12,353 nucleotides of DNA from Candidatus Fibrimonadales bacterium (GCA_009788135.1 WQSA01000037.1:3124-15476); one strand, 5' to 3'; positions 1 to 7,098 are shown, counted from the stretch's first letter. Notes: a model not told the origin generated them from the sequence alone. Numbers and translations are program-made.

Positions 1-2
1 AG

Positions 3-236
3 TTCAATGGCTTTGTTTTTATACTCGCCTATATTTTCCGGTTCCACAAGTCCTTCAAAAGAAACCACGCCTCTGTGCAAATTTTCACCCATTTCTGCTT
101 TGTAATAGTCTGTCTTGCAAAACGGAAAAAATTCTCCTCTGTGATCCAACGCTCCGAATTTATCAACGAGCGCAGAACTTTCAAACAAATTCTGCGGCGA
201 AATTATAAAGGCGATTAGCTTGGAACTGGGAAGCAT
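3..236 (-). CDS. DUF4416 family protein, N-terminal part (cut by window edge)
   Basis: Reading leftward from an ATG at 236-234, the frame stays open to the window edge (78 complete codons visible), so the gene is cut by the window and not broken. The product begins MLPSSKLIAFIISP. Landmarks match the DUF4416 protein at 7103-7642: KFGALD (versus RFGEAD), FPFCKTDYYKAEMGEN (versus VPFAHTNYYKDELGEN), VSFEGLVEPENI (versus LSFENKIERETI) and then a Lys/Glu-rich EYKNKAIE stretch. DUF4416 is a conserved family with no function known to me, and nothing here reveals a catalytic motif. The start is supported by alignment with the paralogue and by a promoter-like element whose 8-base box ends 4 nt before the ATG. 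It is divergent from the FISUMP gene, 35 bp away. Family assignment rests on recalled family pattern plus the internal paralogue. Confidence 0.8.
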   Translation of the reverse strand, partial: MLPSSKLIAFIISPQNLFESSALVDKFGALDHRGEFFPFCKTDYYKAEMGENLHRGVVSFEGLVEPENIGEYKNKAIE

Positions 237-240
237 GAAA

Positions 241-255
241 TGAAGGTAGAAAAAA
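241..255 (-). promoter_or_regulatory. Promoter-like TTTCTAYMTT element for the left DUF4416 gene
   Basis: On the minus strand this reads TTTTTTCTACCTTCA, and its TAnnTT box (TACCTTCA) occupies 248-241. Four bases separate the box from the ATG at 236. The 17 bases AAATTTTTTCTACCTTC are the same as those upstream of the other DUF4416 gene. It resembles the Bacteroidota -7 box TAnnTTTG. Promoter function is inferred. Confidence 0.6.
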
Positions 256-267
256 TTTCTATATTTA
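256..267 (+). promoter_or_regulatory. Promoter-like TTTCTAYMTT element for the FISUMP gene
   Basis: TTTCTATATTTA, with the TAnnTTTG-like box TATATTTA at 260-267, leaves 4 nt before the ATG at 272. There is no Shine-Dalgarno sequence and no space for one, so if the box acts as a -7 element the transcript would start at or next to the ATG. It directly abuts the divergent element at 241-255, facing it. Confidence 0.6.
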
Positions 268-271
268 AAAT

Positions 272-847
272 ATGAAAAAAGTCGCAATATTTCTGGCATT
301 GCTTAGCGCAGCGGTTTTTGCGCAGGGCACTCTTACCGATAAAAGAGACGGTAAAAAGTATAAGACCGTGAAAATAGGCGAGCAAGTTTGGATGGCTAAG
401 AATTTGGAATACAAAGCTAATAAAAAAGGCAAGCACGGCGGGTTGTATAATTGGGAAACCGCCATGAAAGCTTGCCCTGCCGGCTGGCATTTGCCAAGCG
501 ATAACGAATGGCAAACCCTTATTAATTCCACAGGAGATAGCGAATTTGCAGGAAGGCAGCTCAAAACAAAAAGCGGATGGGACAAAAAGAGCAACGGTAC
601 GGATAAATACGGGTTTTCTGCCTTGCCTGGCGGCAGCGCCGGGGAAAGTACCGCTTTTGGCAAAACAGGCTGCGATGGCGGCTGCTGGTGGAGCGCAACT
701 GTGGCAACTGAAGATGGCATTGACGATGCCGCTTATGCCCGTCAGATAAATTACGACCGCAGCGAAGACGAATCCGAGGGATTAAGCGCAGACAGATTCT
801 ACGAAGTGAAGAAAGCCATGTTTTCCGTGCGTTGCATCAAAGATTGA
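272..847 (+). CDS. Secreted FISUMP-domain protein
   Basis: A 191-residue protein with a Sec signal peptide (residues 1-17, Lys-Lys then a hydrophobic run ending VFA, cleavage probably before Gln18). The rest is one FISUMP domain (Fibrobacter succinogenes major paralogous domain). Typical landmarks are visible: TLTDKRDGKKYKTVKIG at 20-36, WMAKNLEY at 40-47, ACPAGWHLPSDNEW at 67-80, YGFSALPGG at 113-121, the WWSAT turn at 139-143, and the closing FSVRCIKD at 184-191. Four cysteines (68, 134, 138, 188) could form disulfides outside the cytoplasm. The family is greatly expanded in Fibrobacter and its biochemical role is, to my knowledge, unclear; a cell-surface or secreted role is inferred from the signal peptide. 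The gene appears to be transcribed alone, since the next operon has its own promoter-like element. It lacks a lipobox. Confidence 0.92.
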   Translation: MKKVAIFLALLSAAVFAQGTLTDKRDGKKYKTVKIGEQVWMAKNLEYKANKKGKHGGLYNWETAMKACPAGWHLPSDNEWQTLINSTGDSEFAGRQLKTKSGWDKKSNGTDKYGFSALPGGSAGESTAFGKTGCDGGCWWSATVATEDGIDDAAYARQINYDRSEDESEGLSADRFYEVKKAMFSVRCIKD

Positions 848-853
848 GGGTAA

Positions 854-866
854 TTTTCTACATTTT
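854..866 (+). promoter_or_regulatory. Promoter-like TTTCTAYMTT element for the MCE-hprK-lptC operon
   Basis: TTTTCTACATTTT, with the TAnnTTTG-like box TACATTTT at 859-866, lies in the 25-bp gap between the FISUMP stop and the MCE start. Six bases (ACCAGA) separate it from the ATG at 873. No Shine-Dalgarno sequence is present between the box and the start. Confidence 0.55.
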
Positions 867-872
867 ACCAGA

Positions 873-1844
873 ATGTTCAAGTCGCTACGCAATATAAATT
901 GGTCAGAGCTTTCCGGTTTGCTGGTTGGAGCAGCTCTTGCTATAATAATATGCATTGGGGCTATAATGCTGGTGCTGAAATTGGAGGAAGAAGGTATTTT
1001 ATGGAAATACGAATATACTCTTTACTGCGACCTGACTTCTGGACAAGGACTGGGCAAGGGCACGAAAGTTCAAATAAACGGAGTTAATGTTGGAAATGTA
1101 AAAGAGATTGCCCTTGCCGAGAATAACGGTGGCAGCTATGTTAGATTGGAATTGACCATAGACACTATATATAAAAAATGGATTACCGATAAATCCATTG
1201 CATTTGCCACGCGCGACCAAAACATAATTTCCGAGCGAGTTATGAATATCGATATTTCGCACAAAGGGAATAGAATTTTAGCAGACAAAGATACTTTGAA
1301 GGCTGGCATGGCGCAAGACATAGAAACTGTTTTGAAGACTGCCAACGAGCTCATAATAAGCATAAGCGATTTGGTCAGGGTTGGAGACTCTCTTTTGAAG
1401 ATGGTAATAGATACCAATGCCACCATTGGCATGCTGCTGGGCACTCGCAGTCTGTATGATCGCCTTGATAATGCGGTTGTAGAGTTGAACAGCTTGCTTA
1501 AAGATGCCAGCGTAATTGCACGAGATGTTGATGGCATGGTTGAAAGCGTGAATAAGGGCATGCCAAAAGCTATGGCTTTTGCGGATAGTTTCTCCGTAAG
1601 CGTTATGGATGTGATGGGGCGGGCTGGCACTATAATGAACTCGCTGGATAGTACATTGCAGAGCGTTGGCGGCCTGGTTGATAATCTAAGTCCTGTGATC
1701 GGTTCTGTAGGCAATATAATAACAGACGGTTCGCAGACTATTGACAAAACCGATGATCTTGTGGGCGGAGTTTCAAAATTCTGGTTTATACGCGGCAAAA
1801 TCCCGAAAAAAGACACTATTCCTCTTTTGGAGGATGCATGGTGA
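873..1844 (+). CDS. MCE/MlaD family lipid-transport protein (first copy)
   Basis: A 323-residue protein with one N-terminal membrane anchor (about residues 14-36: LSGLLVGAALAIIICIGAIM) followed by an MCE domain at about 44-130. The domain shows the usual pattern: YTLYCDLTSGQGLGKGTKV, the INGVNVGNVKEI strand, a variable loop, and a closing hydrophobic section containing ISERVMNIDIS. Residues 145-305 are a long, mostly helical region rich in small residues, as in single-MCE proteins that form a periplasmic helical barrel or tunnel. The family binds phospholipids and acts with an MlaE/MlaF-type ABC transporter to move lipids between inner and outer membranes. No permease or ATPase gene is visible here, so partners must lie elsewhere. 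It overlaps the next gene by 7 bp. Family assignment is firm; the specific substrate is not known. Confidence 0.88.
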   Translation: MFKSLRNINWSELSGLLVGAALAIIICIGAIMLVLKLEEEGILWKYEYTLYCDLTSGQGLGKGTKVQINGVNVGNVKEIALAENNGGSYVRLELTIDTIYKKWITDKSIAFATRDQNIISERVMNIDISHKGNRILADKDTLKAGMAQDIETVLKTANELIISISDLVRVGDSLLKMVIDTNATIGMLLGTRSLYDRLDNAVVELNSLLKDASVIARDVDGMVESVNKGMPKAMAFADSFSVSVMDVMGRAGTIMNSLDSTLQSVGGLVDNLSPVIGSVGNIITDGSQTIDKTDDLVGGVSKFWFIRGKIPKKDTIPLLEDAW

Positions 1845-2557
1845 GAATATTTTTGCCTCTAATTTTAGCGACCCAAGTTTTTGCGGCTTCTGGCGGCATG
1901 GCGTCTCAGGCAAAAAAATATTTTGCGCAGGGACGTTATGAGGCTGCTTACAATCAATATTCTCTTGCATTGAAAGAAGCTCGCAAAGAAGCAGACCTTG
2001 TGGCTGAAGGGAGAATTTTAATATCCATGGCAACGCTTGCAAGCCATGCCATGCAGTATGAAGATGCGAAAAAACTTTTGGATATGGTTCGCGTTGATGT
2101 TTTGGATGAAAAAAGCAAAGATAGTTTTTACAAAGCCTATATGGAATTTTACAATCTGCAGGGAAAATACAGAGAAGCTTTTGATATTGCAAACAAACAT
2201 TCATCTAAAAAGCAGTCTGCCGCTTTTTCTGGCGAAGCCGCTGTAGCTGCTGCTGGCAGCAGGAATAGCAGCGAAGCTGAAGCCTATTTGAAAAAAATTA
2301 ACAAAAAGGATTCTCCAGGGCAGCTCGCTTATTATAATGCGAAAGTTGCGGATTTAAATGGCGAAAATCCAAGAGAACTCTACGAAAACGCTTTGCGAAT
2401 ATCCACCAGTAAAAAGCGATTTTTCGTTTCAGGCATAATTTTGCTTAGATTGGCTGAGATAACAGGCAATAAAGATTACGCCGCAAGGAGCGCGGCAGTA
2501 TTCAAAGAACTTGGTTTGGCAGAACCATTTCAAAAAGCGGAGGGAGCAGCGAAATGA
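1838..2557 (+). CDS. Secreted TPR-like helical repeat protein
   Basis: A 239-residue protein beginning with a short signal peptide (MVRIFLPLILATQVFA, cleavage likely before Ala17 or Ser18). The remainder is helical with tetratricopeptide-like spacing: AKKYFAQGRYEAAYNQYSLA at 26-45 is a good TPR unit, followed by weaker units around MQYEDAKKLLDMV, LQGKYREAFDIA and SSEAEAYLKKI. The start is supported by a GGAGG Shine-Dalgarno sequence at 1829-1833, and the ATG overlaps the end of the first MCE gene by 7 bp. Its own stop overlaps the hprK start in an ATGA arrangement, so it is translated as part of the operon. A periplasmic scaffold role for the neighbouring MCE or LPS machinery is a guess from context. 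I do not recognise a named family beyond TPR. Confidence 0.75.
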   Translation: MVRIFLPLILATQVFAASGGMASQAKKYFAQGRYEAAYNQYSLALKEARKEADLVAEGRILISMATLASHAMQYEDAKKLLDMVRVDVLDEKSKDSFYKAYMEFYNLQGKYREAFDIANKHSSKKQSAAFSGEAAVAAAGSRNSSEAEAYLKKINKKDSPGQLAYYNAKVADLNGENPRELYENALRISTSKKRFFVSGIILLRLAEITGNKDYAARSAAVFKELGLAEPFQKAEGAAK

Positions 2558-3531
2558 ATTACAGAGACCTGTCGCAAGTTACAGAAAAGCCGCACAAACC
2601 TCTCTGCGTTAGCGAGTTGTTGAATTTGTACGGTTCGGAGCTTAAGTTGTCCCTGAAAAATAAAATTCAGGATTCTGAAATAACAAGCGTAGATTTGCAT
2701 CGCCCGGGGCTTGCGCTCTCAGGTTTTTTCGGAGATTATGCCTATGAGCATATACAGCTTTTGGGACATACGGAATGGAATTACTTGGACAAGTCAGGCG
2801 AAGCGGAAAGAAAAAAAATTTTTTCAAGGCTTACGATGTACAAATCGCCGCTCTGGATTTTAACGCACGGATTGGAACCTCATAAGGAATTTATGGATAT
2901 GTGCGACATAGTTGGTTCTCCTCTTGTTGTAACGGAATTGCCGACTGTAAATTTTGCAAGGCCATTGCAGAGAAATTTGGAAAATTATTTTGCCAGAAGA
3001 ATTTTTTTGCATGGAAGCATGATAGATATTTATGGAGTAGGCGCGCTGTTTATAGGAGAATCCGGAGTTGGAAAATCCGAATGTATTATGGACTTGGTAG
3101 AGCGTGGGCACTGCCTTGTGTCCGATGATGCCATAGATTTGAGGCGCGTTGGAGATTTTATATTCGGTGCGGGCAAGGAGGGATTTAACCATTATATTGA
3201 AATCAGAGGAATTGGCATTATAGACGTGCGCTCCATGTTTGGCGTAAAATCGGTTAGAAGCGAGAAACGTTTGGACATCGTTTTGGAACTTCAGAGATGG
3301 GATGCTACAGAGCGATACAATCGCACTGGCTTGGATACCGTTACGAATAAAATTCTTGGCATGGAAATTCCGCATATTATAATTCCGGTTTTGCCGGGCA
3401 AAAACATAGCAGTTATATCCGAAGTTGTGGCCATGGATCATTTATTGAAAAAAGAAGGCCAGAACAGTTCAAAAACCATAAATGAATTTCTGCTCTTTCA
3501 AATCCAGAAAAAAATGGAAAGCAAGAAATGA
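2554..3531 (+). CDS. hprK: HPr kinase/phosphorylase
   Basis: A 325-residue protein of the usual HprK length. The N-terminal domain (about 1-135) is followed by the catalytic domain. Landmarks are FLHGSMIDIYGVGALFIGES at 151-170 (containing the family's conserved His), the Walker A GESGVGKS at 168-175, LVSDDAIDLRRV at 188-199 with the paired aspartates, and the HprK signature region IEIRGIGIIDVRSMFG at 215-230. The enzyme phosphorylates and dephosphorylates a serine of HPr or an HPr-like protein, coupling carbon or nitrogen status to transport and regulation. No HPr or PTS gene is visible in the window. The ATG sits in an ATGA overlap with the preceding stop, with a strong GGAGGGAG Shine-Dalgarno sequence upstream. 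The gene is sandwiched between two MCE genes and followed by lptC, a mixture that partly recalls the proteobacterial mla-lpt-ptsN neighbourhood. Confidence 0.95.
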   Translation: MNYRDLSQVTEKPHKPLCVSELLNLYGSELKLSLKNKIQDSEITSVDLHRPGLALSGFFGDYAYEHIQLLGHTEWNYLDKSGEAERKKIFSRLTMYKSPLWILTHGLEPHKEFMDMCDIVGSPLVVTELPTVNFARPLQRNLENYFARRIFLHGSMIDIYGVGALFIGESGVGKSECIMDLVERGHCLVSDDAIDLRRVGDFIFGAGKEGFNHYIEIRGIGIIDVRSMFGVKSVRSEKRLDIVLELQRWDATERYNRTGLDTVTNKILGMEIPHIIIPVLPGKNIAVISEVVAMDHLLKKEGQNSSKTINEFLLFQIQKKMESKK

Positions 3532-4457
3532 GTCATTCCAAAATAAAAAAGAAAGGGAAAAGTTCGTTGTTATTTTATACGCTTGTTTCTTTTGGAGTTT
3601 TGTCTTTATTTGGCTTGTGGTTTTTTTTGCATCCGAACAGTCCCTGGCATTCGCGTCATTATTATAAAGTGGCTTTTGAAGAAATTGGCAATTTGCAGGT
3701 AGGCAATCAGGTTAATGTTAGCGGAATGCGCAAGGGTTATGTGGATAGTTTTGAATTGACTGATTCTTGTGTTTGGGCCGAGCTCGCAATACTTGCAGAT
3801 GTGAAACTTCCGAAGGATTCTAAATTTCGCATTGCTAATGCTGGATTGATGGGAGAGCGGGTAGTTGAAATATTGCTTGGAAATTCAAGTGATTATCATG
3901 CGCCCGGAGCGCAAGTCAAAGGTTATTTTGATATAGGAAGCACAACCATAGGCAATCTTGTGGTAGATGTTTTGGATGAGGTAAATGCAATATCCGGTAT
4001 TTTGACAGAAGTAGCAGATACCTTGTTTTCTGAAAATAAAATGAAAGACTATAAGAGGCTTGAAAACAAAGCTATGCAGCTTGGGAACAGGCTTTCGCGC
4101 ATTGCAAGCAAAGCGGAAAAGTCTGCGTTATCTTCGATTGATTCTTTGATTTTGGCAAAAGACAAGGTGACAGGAGTTGTAGATAGCTTAAATTCAGATT
4201 GGGATGGCATAGTCGGAAATATAGATGAGCTTGAAAAAAACTTTGCGAAACTGGAAAAGTCTTTGGGAGATATAAAAAACAGCGCAACTTCCATAGCGGA
4301 AAAACTTGAAAGCGGCAACAATACCGCCTCGCTCGTTTTGGATGAAAAGTACAATGCAGAGTTGAAAAACCAATTGAAAATGCTTTCTGCGGATGCGGAA
4401 AAGTTGATGGAAAAAATAAAAAAACGCGGATTGGATTTAAATGTGGATATTTGGTAG
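3528..4457 (+). CDS. MCE/MlaD family lipid-transport protein (second copy)
   Basis: A 309-residue protein with a basic N-terminus (KIKKKGK) and one membrane anchor at about 13-34. The MCE domain covers about 45-120: YYKVAFEEIGNLQVGNQVNV, the SGMRKGYVDSFEL strand, then KFRIANAGLMGERVVEILLG. A long helical, coiled-coil-like region follows (about 140-300) with Lys/Glu/Leu heptad-like spacing (for example LEKNFAKLEKSLGDIKNSA). Architecture is the same as the first MCE protein, but the sequences are clearly diverged, so the pair is an old duplication or two distinct subfamilies. The role is probably inter-membrane phospholipid transport with an MlaFE-type ABC transporter not seen here. It overlaps hprK by 4 bp (ATGA) and lptC by 17 bp. 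The Shine-Dalgarno sequence is weak (AAAGCAAGAA), suggesting translational coupling. Confidence 0.88.
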   Translation: MSHSKIKKKGKSSLLFYTLVSFGVLSLFGLWFFLHPNSPWHSRHYYKVAFEEIGNLQVGNQVNVSGMRKGYVDSFELTDSCVWAELAILADVKLPKDSKFRIANAGLMGERVVEILLGNSSDYHAPGAQVKGYFDIGSTTIGNLVVDVLDEVNAISGILTEVADTLFSENKMKDYKRLENKAMQLGNRLSRIASKAEKSALSSIDSLILAKDKVTGVVDSLNSDWDGIVGNIDELEKNFAKLEKSLGDIKNSATSIAEKLESGNNTASLVLDEKYNAELKNQLKMLSADAEKLMEKIKKRGLDLNVDIW

Positions 4458-5004
4458 CATTATTTTAATATTGTTGATGAGTTGCGCCAAGACTCAGGAA
4501 GAAGATGTTGTTTGGGAGCCTAAAGAACATCCCGTTATGCTTTTTTCCGATACAACCGTTTTGGAATTATATGAGGGGTCAAGAATTTCCTGGAAAGTGA
4601 AAACCGCTTATTTGGAGAGATGGGGCGGTTCGGACAGCATTTTTGTGAAACCTATTTTTGCGGATATTTACGATTCGCTTGGGCAGAAAGCTGCGTTTTT
4701 GCGTGCAGATTCCGGCAACTTGAATATGCGCATGACTTTTGTAAGAGCCTATGGTAGGGTTTATGCGCTCTCGCCAAAAGGAGCAGCGGTCAGAGCAGAT
4801 TCTCTCTTATGGTTGAAAAGAGACGATAAAATTCGCACGGACGGCCCGGTGCGCGTTGTGGGCGAAACTGGCGATGTTTTGCAGGGTATAGGCTTTATAT
4901 CCGATGCAAAGCTGGAAAATTGGCAAATTCGTTCAAAAGTTACGGGAATTTTCCAGGATGCGGCAAACAGGCTAAGGGAGGAGGACAGCAAGCTGGTCCC
5001 TTAA
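4441..5004 (+). CDS. lptC: LPS export lipoprotein LptC
   Basis: A 187-residue protein with a short lipoprotein signal: a hydrophobic stretch from residue 3 ending LMSC, with Cys15 as the predicted lipidated residue. The rest matches the LptC/DUF1239 pattern of short beta-strands: MLFSDTTVLELYEGSRISWK at 33-52, VKTAYLERW, IFADIYDSLGQKAAFLRADS at 73-92, VRAYGRVYALSPKGAAVRAD, then DDKIRTDGPVRVVGETGDVL. LptC is part of the LptBFGC-A bridge that carries LPS from the inner to the outer membrane. Many LptC proteins are held by a transmembrane helix; a lipid anchor is the alternative form and is what this sequence suggests. lptA and lptB do not follow. Instead the 3' end overlaps the convergent uvrB gene by 33 bp. 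The start overlaps the preceding MCE gene by 17 bp and has no clear Shine-Dalgarno sequence. Confidence 0.85.
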   Translation: MWIFGSIILILLMSCAKTQEEDVVWEPKEHPVMLFSDTTVLELYEGSRISWKVKTAYLERWGGSDSIFVKPIFADIYDSLGQKAAFLRADSGNLNMRMTFVRAYGRVYALSPKGAAVRADSLLWLKRDDKIRTDGPVRVVGETGDVLQGIGFISDAKLENWQIRSKVTGIFQDAANRLREEDSKLVP

Positions 5005-7056
5005 CCGCGCCGCTTCTTCAAAGTTCAACCGTGCAGCTGCTTCTTTCATAGCGATTTCCAATTCTTTAGCGCTGCGCTTGTCATCGCTAGTTCCATGTTT
5101 CTTGTCTTGCGTCCCTTTTTCCTTCTTCTTCCCTCTAATTTCGTCCAGCGGATCCTGAATTTCCAGCACATCTTCCAATTTTCTCTGAACTGTTCTGGGC
5201 GTGATGTTATGTTTTCTGTTAAAATCTATTTGCTTTTCTCTGCGCCGCCTTGTTTCGTTAATCGCTATTCTCATTGAGTCTGTGGTTTTGTCTGCGTAAA
5301 GAATAACTTTGCCATTTACATTTCGGCTCGCTCTTCCCATAGTCTGAATCAAGCTTTTGTAATTTCTCAAAAAGCCTTCTTTGTCTGCATCCAGAATTGC
5401 AACCAGAGCAACCTCTGGGATATCCAAGCCTTCGCGCAGAAGATTTATGCCAACTAGAACGTCGAATTTTCCCATTCTCAGTTCCCGTATAATTCCGTGC
5501 CTGTCAAGGGTTTTAATATCGCTGTGCAAATACCGGGCTTTGATATTTTTTTCCAGCAGATAATCGGTTAAATCCTGAGCCATTTTTTTGGTGAGCGTTG
5601 TGATCAAAATTCTATTGCCATCAGCAATCGTTTGATTGATGCGTATAAGCAAATCTCGCATTTGCCCTTCTATTGGTTTAACATAAATTTCCGGATCCAG
5701 CAAGCCTGTTGGTCGGTTGATTTGCTCAACTATTTTCCCCTCTGTCTTCTTAAGTTCGTATTCTGCAGGAGTTGCGCTAACAAAAAGCACATTTGGCGGG
5801 AATTTATATTCAAACTCTGGAAAATTCATAGGGCGGTTGTCGAGTGCGCAGGGCAAGCGCCAGCCGTAGTCCACAAGCGTGGTTTTGCGGGACTTGTCGC
5901 CTTCGCACATGCCATTCACTTGCGGAATGCTGGCGTGCGATTCGTCAACAATCAAAAGCCAGTCATCTCCAAAGTAATCCAAAAGCGTGTATGGGCGTGT
6001 GCCTGGCATTCTGTTTTCGATAATGCGGGAATAATTCTCTATGCCTGAACAAAAACCTATTTCTCGTATAAGTTCCATATCATAGCGAACTCTTGTACCC
6101 AGTCTTGCAGCTTCCAAAACTTTTCCTTCTTCCTGCAGTTCGAACAGCCTTCTGCTCAAGTCTCGCTGAATTTGCCCCAATATTCTTTCTCTGCTATCTT
6201 CTCTTGTTACGAAATGTTTTGCAGGAGCGATTACAATTTCTTCTACATTTTTTATAGTTTCGCCAGACACTATGTTAAACCAGGATAGCTTTTCTATGGT
6301 ATCTCCATAAAGTTCAATGCGAAGCCCCATATCATCATAGCTGGGATAGATGTCTATTCTATCGCCGCGTACTCTGAAGCTTCCCCGTTCCAGGGCTAAG
6401 TCGTTGCGTTCGTATTGAATGGCGACCAATTCTCGCAGAATGCTGTCGCGTTCCCGTTCTTCGCCGACTTTGAGTCTCACCATCAATTCAAAATATTCCG
6501 CTGGGCTTCCGAGTCCGTAAATGCAGCTTACGGATGATACTATTATTGTGTCTCGTCTTGTCAATAAATTTTTTGTGGCTCTTAGTCGCAGCTTATCTAT
6601 TTCTTCGTTTACGGCAGAGTCTTTGTCTATAAAGACATCTCGCGATACGATATATGCTTCTGGTTGGTAATAGTCGTAGTAGCTTACAAAATATTCAACG
6701 GCGTTTTCTGGAAAGAAAGTTTTGAATTCCTGGTATAGTTGAGCTGCGAGTGTTTTATTGTGGGTTAGGATTAGCGTAGGTTTTCCAAGATTTTTAATTA
6801 CGTTTGCCATTGTGAATGTTTTTCCGCTCCCTGTTACGCCAAGGAGTACCTGGAATTTTTCGCCTTTGCAAAAATTTTTGGTTATTTCTTTGATTGCTTC
6901 CGGTTGGTCGCCGGCGGCGGAGTAGGAGCTTTTTATTGCAAAATGCGCCGGTTCGCTTGGCGGGCGTATATTCAAATGCCCGGGACTGCTTTCTTCCGGT
7001 GGCAGATTTTTTACGAGGAGTTTGGTGTTCAGGGTTTCAAAGGATTGGGTGGTCAT
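4972..7056 (-). CDS. uvrB: UvrABC excinuclease subunit B
   Basis: A 694-residue protein, slightly longer than the usual 660-680. UvrB receives damaged DNA from UvrA, probes it with its beta-hairpin and recruits UvrC in nucleotide excision repair. Motifs in order: AAGDQPEAI at 47-55, Walker A GVTGSGKT at 73-80, LTHNKTLAAQLY, the damage-verifying hairpin YYDYYQPEAY at 126-135, the DESH box at 371-374, SATP at 427-430, TLTKKMAQDLTDYL, LREGLDIPE at 540-548, GRASRN at 574-579, and a C-terminal UVR domain (about 663-694) that contacts UvrC. The Lys-rich linker before it is charged and probably flexible. The first ~38 residues precede the normal family start and have no recognisable domain. No alternative ATG occurs before residue 83, and a GAGGG Shine-Dalgarno sequence (7065-7061) supports the annotated start. 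All motifs look intact. Confidence 0.98.
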   Translation of the reverse strand: MTTQSFETLNTKLLVKNLPPEESSPGHLNIRPPSEPAHFAIKSSYSAAGDQPEAIKEITKNFCKGEKFQVLLGVTGSGKTFTMANVIKNLGKPTLILTHNKTLAAQLYQEFKTFFPENAVEYFVSYYDYYQPEAYIVSRDVFIDKDSAVNEEIDKLRLRATKNLLTRRDTIIVSSVSCIYGLGSPAEYFELMVRLKVGEERERDSILRELVAIQYERNDLALERGSFRVRGDRIDIYPSYDDMGLRIELYGDTIEKLSWFNIVSGETIKNVEEIVIAPAKHFVTREDSRERILGQIQRDLSRRLFELQEEGKVLEAARLGTRVRYDMELIREIGFCSGIENYSRIIENRMPGTRPYTLLDYFGDDWLLIVDESHASIPQVNGMCEGDKSRKTTLVDYGWRLPCALDNRPMNFPEFEYKFPPNVLFVSATPAEYELKKTEGKIVEQINRPTGLLDPEIYVKPIEGQMRDLLIRINQTIADGNRILITTLTKKMAQDLTDYLLEKNIKARYLHSDIKTLDRHGIIRELRMGKFDVLVGINLLREGLDIPEVALVAILDADKEGFLRNYKSLIQTMGRASRNVNGKVILYADKTTDSMRIAINETRRRREKQIDFNRKHNITPRTVQRKLEDVLEIQDPLDEIRGKKKEKGTQDKKHGTSDDKRSAKELEIAMKEAAARLNFEEAARLRDQLAVLLP

Positions 7057-7070
7057 AATTCCCTCGCAGA

Positions 7071-7084
7071 GTAAGGTAGAAAAT
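7071..7084 (-). promoter_or_regulatory. Promoter-like TTTCTAYMTT element for uvrB
   Basis: The minus strand reads TTTTCTACCTTAC, with the box TACCTTAC at 7078-7071. Fourteen bases separate the box from the uvrB ATG at 7056, and that spacer holds a Shine-Dalgarno sequence (GAGGG, 7065-7061). uvrB would therefore have a very short but conventional leader, unlike the DUF4416 gene on the other strand. The element overlaps the opposing one at 7084-7098. Confidence 0.55.
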
Positions 7085-7096
7085 TTTTTCTACCTT
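7073..7096. repeat. Perfect 11-bp inverted repeat with 2-bp centre
   Basis: The arms are AAGGTAGAAAA and TTTTCTACCTT around a central TT, filling the 46-bp gap between divergent uvrB and DUF4416. Each arm contains the same promoter-like core pointing outward to its gene, so the symmetry is explained by two face-to-face promoter elements. An operator for a dimeric regulator is an alternative. As a terminator it is badly placed, being upstream of both genes. Confidence 0.75.
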
Positions 7097-7098
7097 CC
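7084..7098 (+). promoter_or_regulatory. Promoter-like TTTCTAYMTT element for DUF4416-murI
   Basis: TTTTTTCTACCTTCC, with the box TACCTTCC at 7091-7098, leaves 4 nt before the ATG at 7103. There is no Shine-Dalgarno sequence between the box and the start. It is the near twin of the element upstream of the left-edge DUF4416 gene. Confidence 0.6.

Noticed and set aside
265..720. A 151-codon minus-strand open frame opposite the FISUMP gene
   Set aside because: The FISUMP domain and signal peptide are unambiguous on the plus strand; the other frame is a shadow.
1136..1816. A 226-codon minus-strand open frame opposite the first MCE gene
   Set aside because: The MCE protein on the plus strand has a clear anchor, domain and operon context. 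The antisense frame has no start signals or recognisable motif and its Ser/Thr/Leu-rich composition is what a reverse reading of this gene gives.
2860..3441. A 193-codon minus-strand open frame opposite hprK
   Set aside because: It lies entirely within hprK, whose catalytic motifs are intact, and it has no start signal or family resemblance.
6238..6250. Another copy of the promoter-like element (TTCTTCTACATTT)
   Set aside because: It lacks the TTTC immediately before TA, is deep inside uvrB, and no plus-strand gene starts after it.
7073..7096. Inverted repeat as a terminator
   Set aside because: It lies upstream of both flanking genes, at their starts, and its arms are explained by facing promoter elements.
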